This document shows positions 1-47,800 of a stretch of 64,000 nucleotides of DNA, one piece after another. The notes beneath the pieces were generated by a model. That model made no database searches and was not told where the DNA came from. It worked only from the letters and a program-made list of their open reading frames with translations. Made by a program: the position numbers and the translations under genes. Source of the DNA: Serilophus lunatus (taxonomy: Eukaryota > Chordata > Aves > Passeriformes > Eurylaimidae); assembly GCA_013399895.1 (NCBI GenBank), contig VXBA01000679.1, positions 42,961 through 106,960 of the forward strand, given 5' to 3'. Position 1 is the stretch's first letter. Each line of letters starts with the position of its first letter.

Positions 1-133
1 GGCTGCCCCGCTCGGCCGGGCGGCCGTGACCGCGGCACCGCCAGGAACGGGACGGAACGGCACGGCACGGCACAGCCCCCAGCGCGCCGGGCATCGTTTC
101 GCGTGTTGGTCTGAGCCACGGCAAGCAAGGAAT
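1..133 (+). other. WNT7A: WNT7A 5' UTR (partial)
   Basis: This is GC-rich sequence directly upstream of the start codon, containing no other ATG on the + strand and so no upstream ORF. The start context has A at -3, which is favourable. The cap site and core promoter are not in the window; whether all 133 bases are transcribed is inferred. Confidence 0.6.
45..73 (+). repeat. 5-bp tandem repeat in the 5' UTR
   Basis: About six imperfect copies of a 5-bp unit (variants of AACGG, GACGG and CACGG) lie about 60 bp upstream of the WNT7A start codon. It is GC-rich and CpG-containing, so its length could vary between individuals. Confidence 0.7.
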
Positions 134-35823
<35,690 letters not shown>

Positions 35824-36727
35824 GCACATGGGCACGGCCCTGGCCATGAATATTTGCACATGCACTCGACGAACCTACACGAGACTGGAGGGGAGACCTG
35901 CTCTCCCAGAAGAAACGCTGATGGATGGAGCCCTCTCTTTTCTCCTCACGTTTCACTGCTTATGTGGATACACATTTCAGACTCTCATAAAGTCAGCCAA
36001 GAAACAAAAAACAAACAAGCCCCACCCTGAGCCACCCGAAACACAAGAGAGAGAAAGACCATCTCAGTTAACCTGCACCTCTAAGGGGAGAAGCTTTGAC
36101 TGCCCTGGGGAGAGACACCAGTCAGGGAGAAATCTGAGTGTTTCAACAAACTCTTGGTTTGGAAAAGAGATGGTTAAACAAAAGGAGCAGGGAGGGGTAG
36201 GGGAGAAATCCCTAAACCAGGGCTTTGCACAGGACGGGATGGACAGAGCCTCACTGTGAATGGCCCATGGGAGTGTGTGGATTACACAGATTTAGGCTTC
36301 TACACTTGTGAAAATCTGCTGGTCTTGCCCATCTTTTCCACTTCACACCCCTTGCTGGAGCGAGTAGAACTGTTGAAGGTTTCTGTAGACACTGCTTTAC
36401 CTGCCTTTTTCGTGTGTGTGTGTGCTGCAGATTTTAGCACAGGGATTGGGGACACTGGGGCATAATAATAGCAATATTTAACAATTTATTCAGATAAAAC
36501 TAATATTAATTTATTTAATTAAAAAAGAACTCTACCAACCTTTCAGGAACTATTCTGCAATTCAAGTAGATAGCTGGCTTTCTTTGTGGAATAATTTTGT
36601 AGGAACAGCAAGGAAAAACTGGAGCTGTATATATTATCTTAACTAGGATATTTCTGTTAGTTGGACTTGCAGAGTATGTTCTACAGTACTAGATGTTTAA
36701 GTACAAAAGCTGGCATCTTTATATATA

Positions 36728-36735
36728 TGTACATA
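36728..36735 (+). promoter_or_regulatory. Pumilio-type element (TGTACATA) in the 3' UTR
   Basis: This is an exact match to the UGUANAUA recognition element of Pumilio proteins, in an AT-rich part of the 3' UTR. A second exact match is at 38187-38194. Binding is not shown by sequence alone. Confidence 0.4.
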
Positions 36736-36745
36736 CACAAACACT

Positions 36746-36810
36746 GTTTTTTGGGGGGGTTTTTTGTTGTTTTTTGTTTGTTTGTTTGTTTGGTTTGTTT
36801 TGTCCTGTTT
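36746..36810 (+). repeat. T/G-rich tract with (TTTG)n in the 3' UTR
   Basis: A run of seven G flanked by T runs leads into tandem TTTG units. In RNA this would be U/G-rich, and its length is likely to vary. Confidence 0.8.
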
Positions 36811-36910
36811 GCTGCTAGTTGTCTGGAACAAAACTCGAGTGGTAGGGGTTACACATCTTTACCAGGTTTTGTGGTTATTTTTTTTTTCTTCGATTAAAGA
36901 AAAAGGCATT

Positions 36911-36916
36911 AATAAA
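36911..36916 (+). terminator. Candidate proximal poly(A) signal AATAAA
   Basis: A canonical hexamer about 1.09 kb after the stop codon, followed by a T/G-containing stretch. It would give a short 3' UTR carrying the first Pumilio-type motif but not the second. Confidence 0.45.
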
Positions 36917-37645
36917 ATCCTGTTTGGAATATGTCTAAAAATAAGAAAATCCAGACAAACTTCCATCTTTTGGAAAAATCACCCATAGGATAAGAGAGTA
37001 TATTTTGTAAGAGACTATTTTTATATAAATATTTTATTTATACTACGTCTGCTTGTTCAACCTGTACTTTTTCTCAAAACAGGCATACAATTTGTAATTC
37101 TTAGGCTATTTAACAGGGAAAGGGTCATTAGTTTGTGAACACAGCAGCAGCAAGCTGGATACATTCAGCTGCAGTTGGTGGATGTGTCAGAAAGCAGAAT
37201 GAACTTTCTCTCCGGATGTGTGTACAAAGTGGCTCTTTTCCTGCAGCTCAATTTGCAGAATTTGCAAAACAAGAACAGGGTATGTAGCATCAATTTTGTC
37301 ACATGGCTTGAATTCATGATTGGTATTAACTGGATGCTCATTTATCCCATTCAAGGAAAAAAAATTCCGAATTAGCTTCCCACATGCGTCAGTCATTAAA
37401 CTGTGGCGTTGTGACTCGCAAATGTGCTGTGTGTGCTGTCAGTTAAAGCTCTATATTGTGTTACTGTCAAATTGGATTTTAATCAGTGGGAGACTGTAGA
37501 CTATGACTGTAAAAACTAGCATGACACACATCGTCTGATTCTCAGAGATAGGATACAAAGCTTACTTTTTGTCCAACTCTTTTTGGCATTTACATTATTC
37601 TTTCCCCCAAAAAGGCCAGAGCTCGGAAATCTAGCAAAACATCCA

Positions 37646-37673
37646 GGCAAGTTTAAAGAGGCAAGTTTAAAGG
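37646..37673 (+). repeat. 14-bp tandem duplication
   Basis: GGCAAGTTTAAAG is present twice back to back, with one mismatch at the unit end. It lies in the presumed distal 3' UTR or near flank. Confidence 0.8.
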
Positions 37674-38186
37674 CTACTCACTTGTTGTTCAGAGCCATTT
37701 TGCATTCCACTGCTTTTTATCACTGCTAATTTCTTCAGGCATTCGAGTGGTAAATATTTCTCTGTGTTTTTAGAGTCATTCTCTTCCTCCAGCCTGACTC
37801 ATGTGTGACCCATAAAAAAAAAGTCTAATTTTAATGTTGTTTTTCTCTGGGTAAAAAACATGGCCCAGTGTTACTGATGATGTTGCACATTGTCTGGGAC
37901 ACACCAGATTCTTTCCTACTTCCAGACTACAGGATCTCCCCCCTTTAATGAAGCTCAGAGATGCGCCAGTAACGAAAACATTGCACTGACTCCTGTCGAG
38001 AGCAGCAAACATTGCAAGGAGTACATTGTACAAGTTTACCTTTCTGGGACTGAACTCCCACCTAGGGCTTCAAAAAAAGAAAAGGTTTTCTCAGAAGGGA
38101 AATAGAAACATCACAAAAGACATTGCAAAGTTTCACAACCCAACCTTTTAGATCCCATCTGAATGGTGGGGGTTTAATTCACTTCT

Positions 38187-38194
38187 TGTACATA
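38187..38194 (+). promoter_or_regulatory. Second Pumilio-type element (TGTACATA)
   Basis: An exact UGUANAUA match about 145 bp before the distal AATAAA. It would be in the mRNA only if the distal poly(A) site is used. Confidence 0.35.
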
Positions 38195-38331
38195 TATCAC
38201 TTATGTAAGAACACAAGCCCTTGCAGTACCTACTCCTAGCAAAGTATAATCAGGGTTAATACACAGTTTCCTTACAGACTTAGCACAAAACAGAATTTTT
38301 ACTCCATTCAGACACCAGAATGAGATATCAA

Positions 38332-38337
38332 AATAAA
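38332..38337 (+). terminator. Candidate distal poly(A) signal AATAAA
   Basis: A canonical hexamer about 2.5 kb after the stop, followed within about 35 bp by a T/G-rich stretch, the usual arrangement for a cleavage site. Another AATAAA at 38775 is a less favoured alternative. Confidence 0.45.
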
Positions 38338-38355
38338 GTTATTAACACAACTGAA

Positions 38356-41283
38356 TTGCAAATTTGTGACTTGTCAATGCAAAAGCAAATTTTTATCGGT
38401 TATTGAGTCACTACTCTTAGTTTTTCGAAATTGCACGCACCGAGATAGAAGATGCAACCACATACAGCAGGGATGTTGGTTACAACACTAGGTTATGGTT
38501 AAATAATTCAGATCAAACATGCAATATTGGAATCTCCCACCCAGTTTGAACTGGGTTTTGACCTAGTGGGCACCATATCATAGTCAAAAGTGTGTTTTCT
38601 CCACTGATTAGAGTTACTTGATAAAATACTACTTTTACAGCATGTGTTTACCCATAGGGAAGCCATCTGTAAAACTCCTGCTGCCTGTATGTTCCTGTAT
38701 GCAGTGGTGTGCCATGTACAGTTAGCAGAATAATTACTGAAGGGCAAGTACCTTTACACAGTTTTACTCACAAGAATAAAAAACTGGATTCACAAAAAAA
38801 TGGATTTGGAACACATTTTTCCCTATGTTTTACCATATGAGAAAGCAGGGCGAAAATGAGAGAAAATGTCAGTTTTTGATAGCTGGAATAACAGGTTGGG
38901 AACTATGAATTAAAGAGCAAAGAAATGCTGCATTCAGCAGGAAGGTAGTTGGAAATTTGGCTGTGTCATCTCAGACAGGAGAAATCTGGCCCATCAGAAT
39001 GTGCCATGAGTCTGGAGTTAATTGGCCATTCACTAAATGGGCTTGAATGGCACGAAGAACAAACAGGAGAAGGAGAAAGATTTACGGGTTTGTAGATATT
39101 CCTACCCCAACAACAGTTTGTTCTGTGTGCTCAGGGATAGAGGAGCTCTGTTTTTACTTGGTGGAGAACCACACAATGGCAGTGAAATGCACCCAACTGC
39201 AGAACAATACGGCTCTCAAAAGAAAATGCATCTTTTCATCTGTGCAGGATTGCTGGGCACAGGAACAACCTGGCTGAGGCTTGGAAAGAAAACACACATC
39301 CAAGGAGCAGGAGGAGTGAGAGAAGTGGGAATTGCAAGAGAAAAAGCAAGTTGGGAAGATGTTAATCAAGAAATCTTTGATAGTGGAACCCCAGTTCATG
39401 GAAACGGAGCAGTTCTGCCTTGGGATTCCTAAGCAAGTTTTAAGGATTTTGCCTCTCAGCCCTTTTAAAAGGACAACTAATGTGAATGCAATTAGCTGGA
39501 TACTAGAAGCACTTACATAAAACATGAATTGGTCAATGATTAAGTTTTCTTTGCCATGTATGCACAAAGCTAATGGAGATATGTGATAATTAAACTGAAA
39601 ACACCCTTAAAATATACTCTTAAGTGGCTCATTTGGTGAAGTTATTATAAAGGGACATTGTATATTAGAAAAGGAAAATAATGGACAGGGACAGTATTGC
39701 ACAAGGCTATAAATGAACTCTCCTGTGTGTTACAAAATTGTTTTCGACTGACCACGTTAAAAAAGATTTGTTGAATACAGAAACATCACAGACTGCATTC
39801 AGGGTGCACAAATTCAAATTACGATTCAGCATAAGTATTTCTGACTATATTTTCACATTTTTCATGATAATTGATATAAGGAAATACTGTGAAATGCCCC
39901 AAATGTGCATATGAACTAGTACAGTCCCCTGCCCCCAACTTGTAACCCCTAGAAGTCAACGGAACAAGGGGGTTTCCAACTGTCCTGTTGGTAGAAGGAC
40001 TGAACTGCAGGCTCAGGGACTGATCTGCACAGTCAGGGCTGCCCAAACCTGGCAGCTACTGCTGCCAACCAACAGTGGTACAGTCTGAGTCAAGCTTGAA
40101 ATTTCCCAAACTCTCCAAAATTAAACCAAGTACAGAAGTTTTATTACACAGCGCCGTGAAGCTCATGTAGATTCTTAAACATCCTCCTTTAATTCATAGT
40201 TATTTCAGTGGCCATCATGGCACTAGTTTACCAACCCAATCCATGTCCTTTTCAGTCAAAATCATACCAATAATTTCTCGAAGGTGGCCATTTTAATCTT
40301 GAACAACAATTAAGGGAATTCTTCCTCTGAAAACAAACAATACCATATGAGTAAGTAAAAGTGCTGAGGAGTTGCACATGGATCTAAAGGACTCCAAGTG
40401 TTTGAAGAAGATACCAGAACTTTGAAATTCTCCTGTCCAGAGGTGATGCTGTGAAACCAGAAAAGTATCTTTTCATGCTTTCAGGAATTACTGATTTTTC
40501 CAGTTTGTTGTTGTTACATATTAATAGATTCCTCAATAGCACATATCATGTACCAATACAAGAAATACAGAATTGCTGCATCACATAATATATACCATGT
40601 GCTCCTAACTCACCTTTCCAATATTATTGGGAAAACTGCACTGGTGGTTTTTTGAAATGGTGAGTGGACTGGAAGCTAAACTTTCAAAAGAAATTGTAGC
40701 AAAAATCTGTAAAGAGGCAGTCCTGAGTTTCATTCTTCATCAATTTAAATGGGACTTGAACTTACCAAAGATAGTGCTAAATATTATTATTACTCAATCA
40801 CATCTACTTGTTGTCCACAACCCTTTTCCTGTTGGCAATTTTTCTCATTCTGTCAATGCTGTTGAATTATATTTCACTCACACAACGTCAGCAAACACTG
40901 TTTTTAATATTAATGACTTAATATTAATTTGGCAGATTCCCCCCTGGATCCTTTATGCCATTTGTCCTTTTATCCTGAAATCTCTTTATTATTTATACAA
41001 CAAGAGGACATAAATACCATCATATCCCAAACAAACAAAAAAAAACCCCAAAAAACAAAGCTTGTATTTTGGTCCCATAGAGTTTAGGAAATCAAATGAA
41101 AATCCATTAGTCATGTTTCTGGTGTTGTCCACAGAATTACATTTTACTTTCACACACTGACTCATTCTCAGCTGTGGAACTAAGAGATTCTCCAAGTGAT
41201 GGTAACAGTGCCTTGAAGAAAAGACACTTTTACTCATATTTTTAGTTTGGACAGGGAAAAGCAGTTCATAAGACTAGTCTAGA
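38356..41283. other. 3' flank with no recognised gene
   Basis: AT-rich non-coding sequence. Open frames such as 39037-39432 have no familiar domain, signal peptide or splice context and look random. No CR1 copy was recognised. Confidence 0.7.
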
Positions 41284-41878
41284 TGAGTCAGAAGGCTGGA
41301 CAATCACCAACTTTATGGAGCTGAACAAAGGCTTGGACCAGATTCTGTATCTGGGCCAGGACACCCCCAGATGTTTGGAGACACTGGGAATGAGAGGCTG
41401 GGAAAGGGACCTGGGGGTCCTGGTCAGTGGCCAGTTGGCCACGAGTCAGCAGTGCCCTGGCAGCCAGGAGGGCCAACCCTGTCCTGGGGGCACCAGGAAC
41501 AGCATCACTGGGCCAGGGAGGGGATTGTCCTGCTCTGCTCTGACCTGGGGCAGCTGAACCTCCAACATTGGGGCACTTTGGGCACCACANNNNNNNNNNN
41601 NNNNNNNNNNNNNNNNNNNNNNNNNNNNNNNNNNNNNNNNNNNNNNNNNNNNNNNNNNNNNNNNNNNNNNNNNNNNNNNNNNNNNNNNNNNNNNNNNNNN
41701 NNNNNNNNNNNNNNNNNNNNNNNNNNNNNNNNNNNNNNNNNNNNNNNNNNNNNNNNNNNNNNNNNNNNNNNNNNNNNNNNNACAGGGGGGACTCTTGGGG
41801 ATGGGCCTGTGCAGGGCCAGGGGTTGGATGGATGGTCCTTGGGGGTCCCTTCCAGCTCAGGATATTCTGGGATTTCAA
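41284..41878 (+). mobile_element. CR1 LINE copy (RT 3' part to 3' end) containing an assembly gap
   Basis: The left part (41284-41589) matches the CR1 region encoding the end of the reverse transcriptase: an AATCACCAACTTTATGGAGC block, GGGACCTGGGGGTCCTGGTC, then TTGGGGCACTTTGGGCACCA. The right part (41782-41878) is the CR1 3' end, GACTCTTGGGGATGGGCCTG to CTCAGGATATTCTGGG. It is almost identical to 52127-52210. The centre is Ns. This is the longest CR1 copy in the window; any coding frame is interrupted by the gap and 5' truncation. Confidence 0.92.
41590..41781. other. Assembly gap (192 Ns)
   Basis: This is the only long run of N in the window. It lies wholly inside the CR1 copy, between two parts that are normally several hundred bases apart, so the gap size is probably an underestimate unless the element has an internal deletion. 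Confidence 0.95.
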
Positions 41879-44800
41879 CTAGGAGACAGATAAAGAAACT
41901 TAAAGGATAAAGAAACTAATGACCTGTTACAGACAACATGAAGCCCAGAAATGCTCTGGAATACAGAGGTAAAAATGTAAGGAGGAAATCCTCTGAACAT
42001 CTCAATGCACATAAGGCACAGCACTGAATCCACCCAGGGAGCACAGAAAGGACCAGGGTAAAGGAGCAGATTTTAGCCAAAGCTGAGCCTGCCCCGTTGT
42101 TACACAGCCCATAATGCAATCTCATTTGGGTCAAGACAAATCCATGTGTCTATTCCATTGAATCAGCAAGAAACCTGTTTCATGAGTTGTTTCTCATACT
42201 TAATTTCTTACCTGGCAACTTTTCTTTTGTATGTGAGCCCATGGCAATGTGCCCTATGGACATCACATACAGCTTATTTATGAAATTATTTAAATCCTAC
42301 AGAGGATATTAAATACCCATCACACTGAGAAAGAAGTTAAGGAAGAAGGACAGAGAAGATAAAATACATGTAGCTGTGTTAGACCATAATGCCATCACAG
42401 AGGACTGGAAAATATGTCATTTATTAAAAAAAAAGAAAAAGTTATGTTCCATATATTTGAAAAATTAAAAATCAGGACAATTCCTGGCCTTCTCTGATGC
42501 TTTAGTGTCAAGTTGTACAAACGTTCAGCACTGAGCCTGGCTTTAGCCAGCCACTATTATCCCCACAAACAGACAGGAAATCAGGAGACACAGAGCCCAA
42601 AAGGGTTGGCCAGTGGGCACAAAGGCAGCCTGTGAAAGAACTAGGACTACAGCCCAGATTTCTCAGCTTTTGCCATCCTGTTCTAAGCAAGGACTGATTT
42701 GCCTCCTTTTGAAAAACACATATCCAGGTTTGAGTGTTTTAGAAATGTATTCCCTGCATGTAGTAGGTTCTGTGGAGCTGAAGTGAGGAGGCTCCTTCTT
42801 CTCAGGCTCATTAAATGCTGAGCACACAGTAATTCATATAACCTCCACATTAAGTATGAGTCATGCACCAGAGAAATGGTAGAAACTTGGTCTCATGTTT
42901 TGTCTCTTTAAGTTAAGTGATTAACAAAGCTGTGAGCAAAGGAGGTAGCAGAGTAGGCTTTTTAAGTCAGGAGATGTGGACAGGAGTTCCACAGAGGGAA
43001 CAAATAGCCTCTGGCAAGCTGGAGCTGGGTGAAAGGCTCCACAAAGCAAGGGAAAGCTGCTGTGATGCTTCATCACTGGAAATATATAAAAATATTGTGT
43101 ATATTCTAATGGAAGGCATTTAATAGGACAGTGTTAAACACCATCACATTTGCTGCCACCAAAAAAGGGGGATGTGAGGTGACTCACTTGGGTCATTGAG
43201 TTGTACCAACTAAGAACAAATTGTGAGAATAAGACTAGGAGCTAAAAAAGTAAAAAATGGATTAAAGCCTTTCTGAGAAGTTAGAAAGGCAGTTTGTCTG
43301 TTTCTGTCTCTCCTTTTGTGCTCAGCTTGGGCACCTGTCAGAATATTTTGACGCTTGCCCATCTTTGGTTGTGAGCCACGTGAGCTGAATTCAGATTAAA
43401 CAGTAAAGAAAAAAAAGCATCCCAGAATATATATTGTGTTTATTTAGGCCAGCTTGGATGAAAGTGGGAAATTAATCAAAGCCCAAAAGGAAGCTGGCAA
43501 ACTGTCAGTGCCTCAGCACATCCCAACTGCACTTCCTTGGCCAGAGATGCCATCAAGGGCTGGGGAAGCCTTGATGTTCATAACATAATATGAGATAAGA
43601 ATGAGATGAGCCAAGGGGACACACAGACCTGGATTAATGAGTGCACACCGAAGTTGTCATTTTGATGACTTGTTTGGGCAGGAGTGGCAGAGGCCGGGTG
43701 ATAGATTATTCTCCCTTTATCCCGCCACAATGACATCTGCTTTATTCACAGATCAGCCACCAGTTGCTACAACAACGCCAGTGTGCTTTAGAAAATGTTG
43801 TTGAGCTGCTGAGAGAATCTTGGCTACCCATTAGCAAAATGTTAACTATGCAAAACCAAAGGGCGTTTGGTTTTGTTACAGGGAAGAAGTCAATGCTCGG
43901 CAATAAGTGAGAATGTCAAAAAGAATTTACATTCAAAAAGTAGGGAAGGGGTTTAACCCATGATATCACCATGATTCAAAATCCCCCTGGAATTCATTAG
44001 GGAGACATTAGGCCTGAAGAATAGAGAAAATAAATAATGGGTTTTAAAAGGAAAGAACAAATACACTTTCCTCTGAGCAGGTTGTTGTCTGCAGTATTTT
44101 AACATGTCCGTTGCCCTTCACTTTTTCCTGTTCATTGTCTGAGATTTTTACACAGTAATCCTTCACTAATAGGGGTTTATTTATTTTTATTTATTCCTTT
44201 TCTTCCCACTTAGCACTTTGAGGAGACACTGGGTGCTGTTAAACCATACCAGGAAACTGAGCTGGCTGCCAGCAAAGTCCCTCACTCCCACTTCACTAGA
44301 AGGTGAGAGAACCTCACCCTCCAACCTGTTCCTTAGAAAGGCAATTACAGGAAATCATTTGCAGGAGGAATGACTTTGCCACCCAGTCAAACAACGCAGC
44401 ATCTCTGAGAGCCAAGTAGGGCACCTCATGCCTGAGGGAACAGGAGCCACACTGGGAGCAGGTGAGTGTCCTCCCAGCAAGGCAACAGGGCACGGAGCAG
44501 TGGAGACATATGGTCATAAGCATGGAAATCTCCAACTGCTAAAGTAGCTACTTTGTGGGAGAGGCTTCTGAGCTGCAATATTTAGAGGGAAATTCCTCCA
44601 ATTTGTAGGAAAGCAGTGCTTGTCATGTCCCAGGTGATTCATGTCAGACTGCCTGGCACTGACAGTGCTGTTAATATGATGCCTTGGACAGTATCTAACA
44701 CATACAGAGGCTTCCCTGCTTCCCAGCCCTGCTTTCCTTTCAAATACAATGGCTCTTTCTGTCCTGGCCATAATTTTTCATCCACCTCAAAGTTAAGTGA

Positions 44801-47800
44801 ATGTAATTCCTAATTTGTTTTCCAAATGACTCAAACAATTTTCTTCCCCAACAAGATCAGATCGATTTTACAATGTGTTGTACTTCAAATTTAACTTCAT
44901 TAAATGTTTATAACATTAAAAGGCTAATGACATAAGCCCTGTCTGTGGTATTTATAGGGTTTATGATGAGACTGAAGACCTGGGAGGGCTGAAGTTCAGG
45001 TTAATTCTTTGAGAACTAATTTCAACACCTAGTCAGAGCTGTAAAACACAAACTATTCATACTATTTCAGGGCTATCATGTTGATTTATTTGCAAGTTTA
45101 TCAACCATATTTACTGTTGAAGTTTGAAATCTCAGCCCAGCCCACAATAGATCACAGGTACATTGTTTTTCTGTCACAGTTCATAGGTCTCAAATGCTGA
45201 TCTAAAGATCTTGTTACGTAACCAAGCTCAACAAATGCTGAGTTACTTTTTGCAGAAGAATACATGTGAAAAATTGTCAGCAGCCATTCCTGCTACAGTC
45301 TAAACACTTGTTACAGTCTCCTCCTCACAGTGGCTTCCTGGGTTCTATCTGCCCCCAGTATGATCATTTTTAATTGGCATTTTAATGCTATGATGGCAAA
45401 GCCGTATTTTTTAATGAGGAATGAAGCAAGATTTTGCTGCCCATTCCCATCCTGTCCAGCTACTATAAGTCTGATTTTCCTCCTTGGTCTTGAACTTCCT
45501 GCTTCTTTCAGAGATTCTTTCTAGAGCAGCTGATCTTTGGTCCATGGGAATTACAGGAAAATCACAAATACTAGTTCTAATAGTGAATTTGCACTACTAG
45601 AATTATGCTCCAGCAGTTTTCAAGGGAGTACAGGAAGGAAGTGGTTTCGGATTGGGTTTCCTTGGCATTTTTGGTAGGGATTTTTTTTATTTTGTTGTAG
45701 TTCATAATATAATCATAGGTTTAGAACTGTTCAGAAAGTGATGGCTGGAGGAAGACATACCCAGTGCATTCTATGATTCTATGTTCACATGATGCACATA
45801 TCAGCAGGCACAGAGCCTGTCCTAATTGCCCAGGGAAGACACTTCTTAAACATGAGAGGAGACATAACCTCTATCCCTGCCGTTACAAATCATTAATAAG
45901 TTTAAAACTGGGAAACAGGTGTAGCAGGGTGTAACAGATGGGTTGCTTGACGCTTTTTAATGTGTTGGATCATACCTTCCCCACTTTACCCAGGAACACC
46001 AGTACATATTCTTGTGTTACAGAGATTATACTCAGGTTTCAGTTGGTCTCTGATATGTCTGGAATGAGCATATGAGACTTGGTGCTGTTCTTTGAGATTC
46101 TCGTGCAGTTCAAGACCAGGTTCAGAGCTCAGCACACCTACCCAGCACACTAGTGACTCACTCAGTGCTTCATCTTTCCAGGGGCTAAAGTTCACTCCCA
46201 ACTTTAAAGAAAGAGCAGGGCACAAAAGGTAATTTTTAAAGGGCTCTCGTATCACAGGTACAGCAAGCAGAGAAAAGCAGCGTTCACCAGCACTGTTGTC
46301 ATGGCTACAAATTGAAGTATCTATCTTCCACATGTGTGCTATGGAAGCTGGGAAAAGTCCAAAGAGCATCCTTAAAAAGCCACTCTCATCTGGTTGTAAC
46401 CCAGGGAGAGAAGTGGAGGCGGTGGTGGAGCCCCAGGGCTGGTCTGCTCAGAGAGGCGGTTCCATAGTCACTGGGCCACCACCAGCCCCCCGCCAGTAGC
46501 CTTCCTTTCCGTGTCCCCCATGTGTCTGCGCAGCACTGGCAGAGCTCTTTCCCAGCTCTCCAGCTAAAACCCAGCCTGTATCCCTCCTGCCCTATAGCCA
46601 GCCAATTTAAGCTAATTATACACTAGGAACTTTATTTCCTGAAAATGGATATCGCCTTACCAAGAGGTATGGATAACATCTTCATCTGCCAAGAACAGGA
46701 TTAGTTTTGACAGAGTTATGTTTACAAACATAAAATTTATCACTCTTTTTTTGTTTTAAATAGCACCTGTGTACACCTGGAACAAGACAGTAGCTAATGA
46801 TTTATGTCGGACGGTAACAACGGCTGGTTTTGCTGGAACTCTGCCATAACTTAGTGTCTGTTACTCTGCCCTATTGGGTCAAGACAACACATCAGTCAAG
46901 TAAATCACTTAAGTAAATTATTGAGGACTTAAATTGACTTTTTCTACATAATATGTAATTACTTCCTTGAACCAACATTCCCTTACATCACCGATCTAAA
47001 AAGCTTTCTATTTATTTTTTAACTGAATATTGATTGAATTTAAATTACAGCCAGCACGTACAATTTATCTGAAGTTCAGATTCTAGGGAGCAGACTTTCC
47101 AACAACACTGTCAGCCTGGCAGTTCCTTGCCACCCACACACCCACGTCACTCAGCACAGGGAGCTCCAGAGCTGCAGGTTTGCCCACCACCCTCACAAGA
47201 CAGAAACTGATACAACCCCTGAGACCTGCAGTGGCAGGACACTTGAGATGGAATTTCTGGCAGGCCTGGAGATGCTGAACTAGTGCAGCAACACAGGGAA
47301 AGATGAAAGACAACAACACCAAGTTCTCACCAAGGTGTGGTGAGGCAATGAGGGTTTCTGCTGTAGCAGAAACAGCACAACTGTTAAAGCCAGAACTGAG
47401 AATCACAAGTGTAAAGTCTCCATGAGGTTTACAGAGATTTAGAGTCCCACGGCTGTATCTACTGCTGACTGGGACTCTGCACCTATCACAGGTCTAGAAG
47501 AAAAGCCACATATGCAGAGATTTCTCGTGTCATTGCACAAGGACAGCAGGAGAGATTTTGGCAGGTCACATTCTGCCTCTGAGCCCTCACCCCCACTTCA
47601 AACACAGAGCGCTCCTATGTGGTGTTGAATGGTGTCAGAGCTCAGCAGCCCTGGGACAGGGAAACCCGGCCATGTCAGCTGCTCTGCACAGATTTTTGAC
47701 CCGTGTTCTCTAGTGAGAAAGCAGTTCAGTTCATACAGGATGTGGGCCTGTATCACTGAAATCATCTCAGATGCCAGGGAAAAAAATCCTCTGAGTGCAA

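Larger units (their letters stand above)
35824..38355 (+). other. WNT7A: WNT7A 3' UTR (approximate extent)
   Basis: Non-coding sequence after the stop contains AT-rich blocks, a TTTG-rich tract and two TGTACATA Pumilio-type motifs. Candidate poly(A) signals AATAAA occur at 36911, 38332 and 38775. The end is placed just after the 38332 signal because a T/G-rich stretch follows it. A shorter 3' UTR ending near 36.93 kb is equally possible from sequence alone. Confidence 0.45.

Noticed and set aside
45757..45786. Two ATTCTATG octamers suggesting another CR1 copy
   Set aside because: The preceding sequence lacks the CCTTCCAACYC block that normally precedes the CR1 tail, so it was noted only as a possible remnant.
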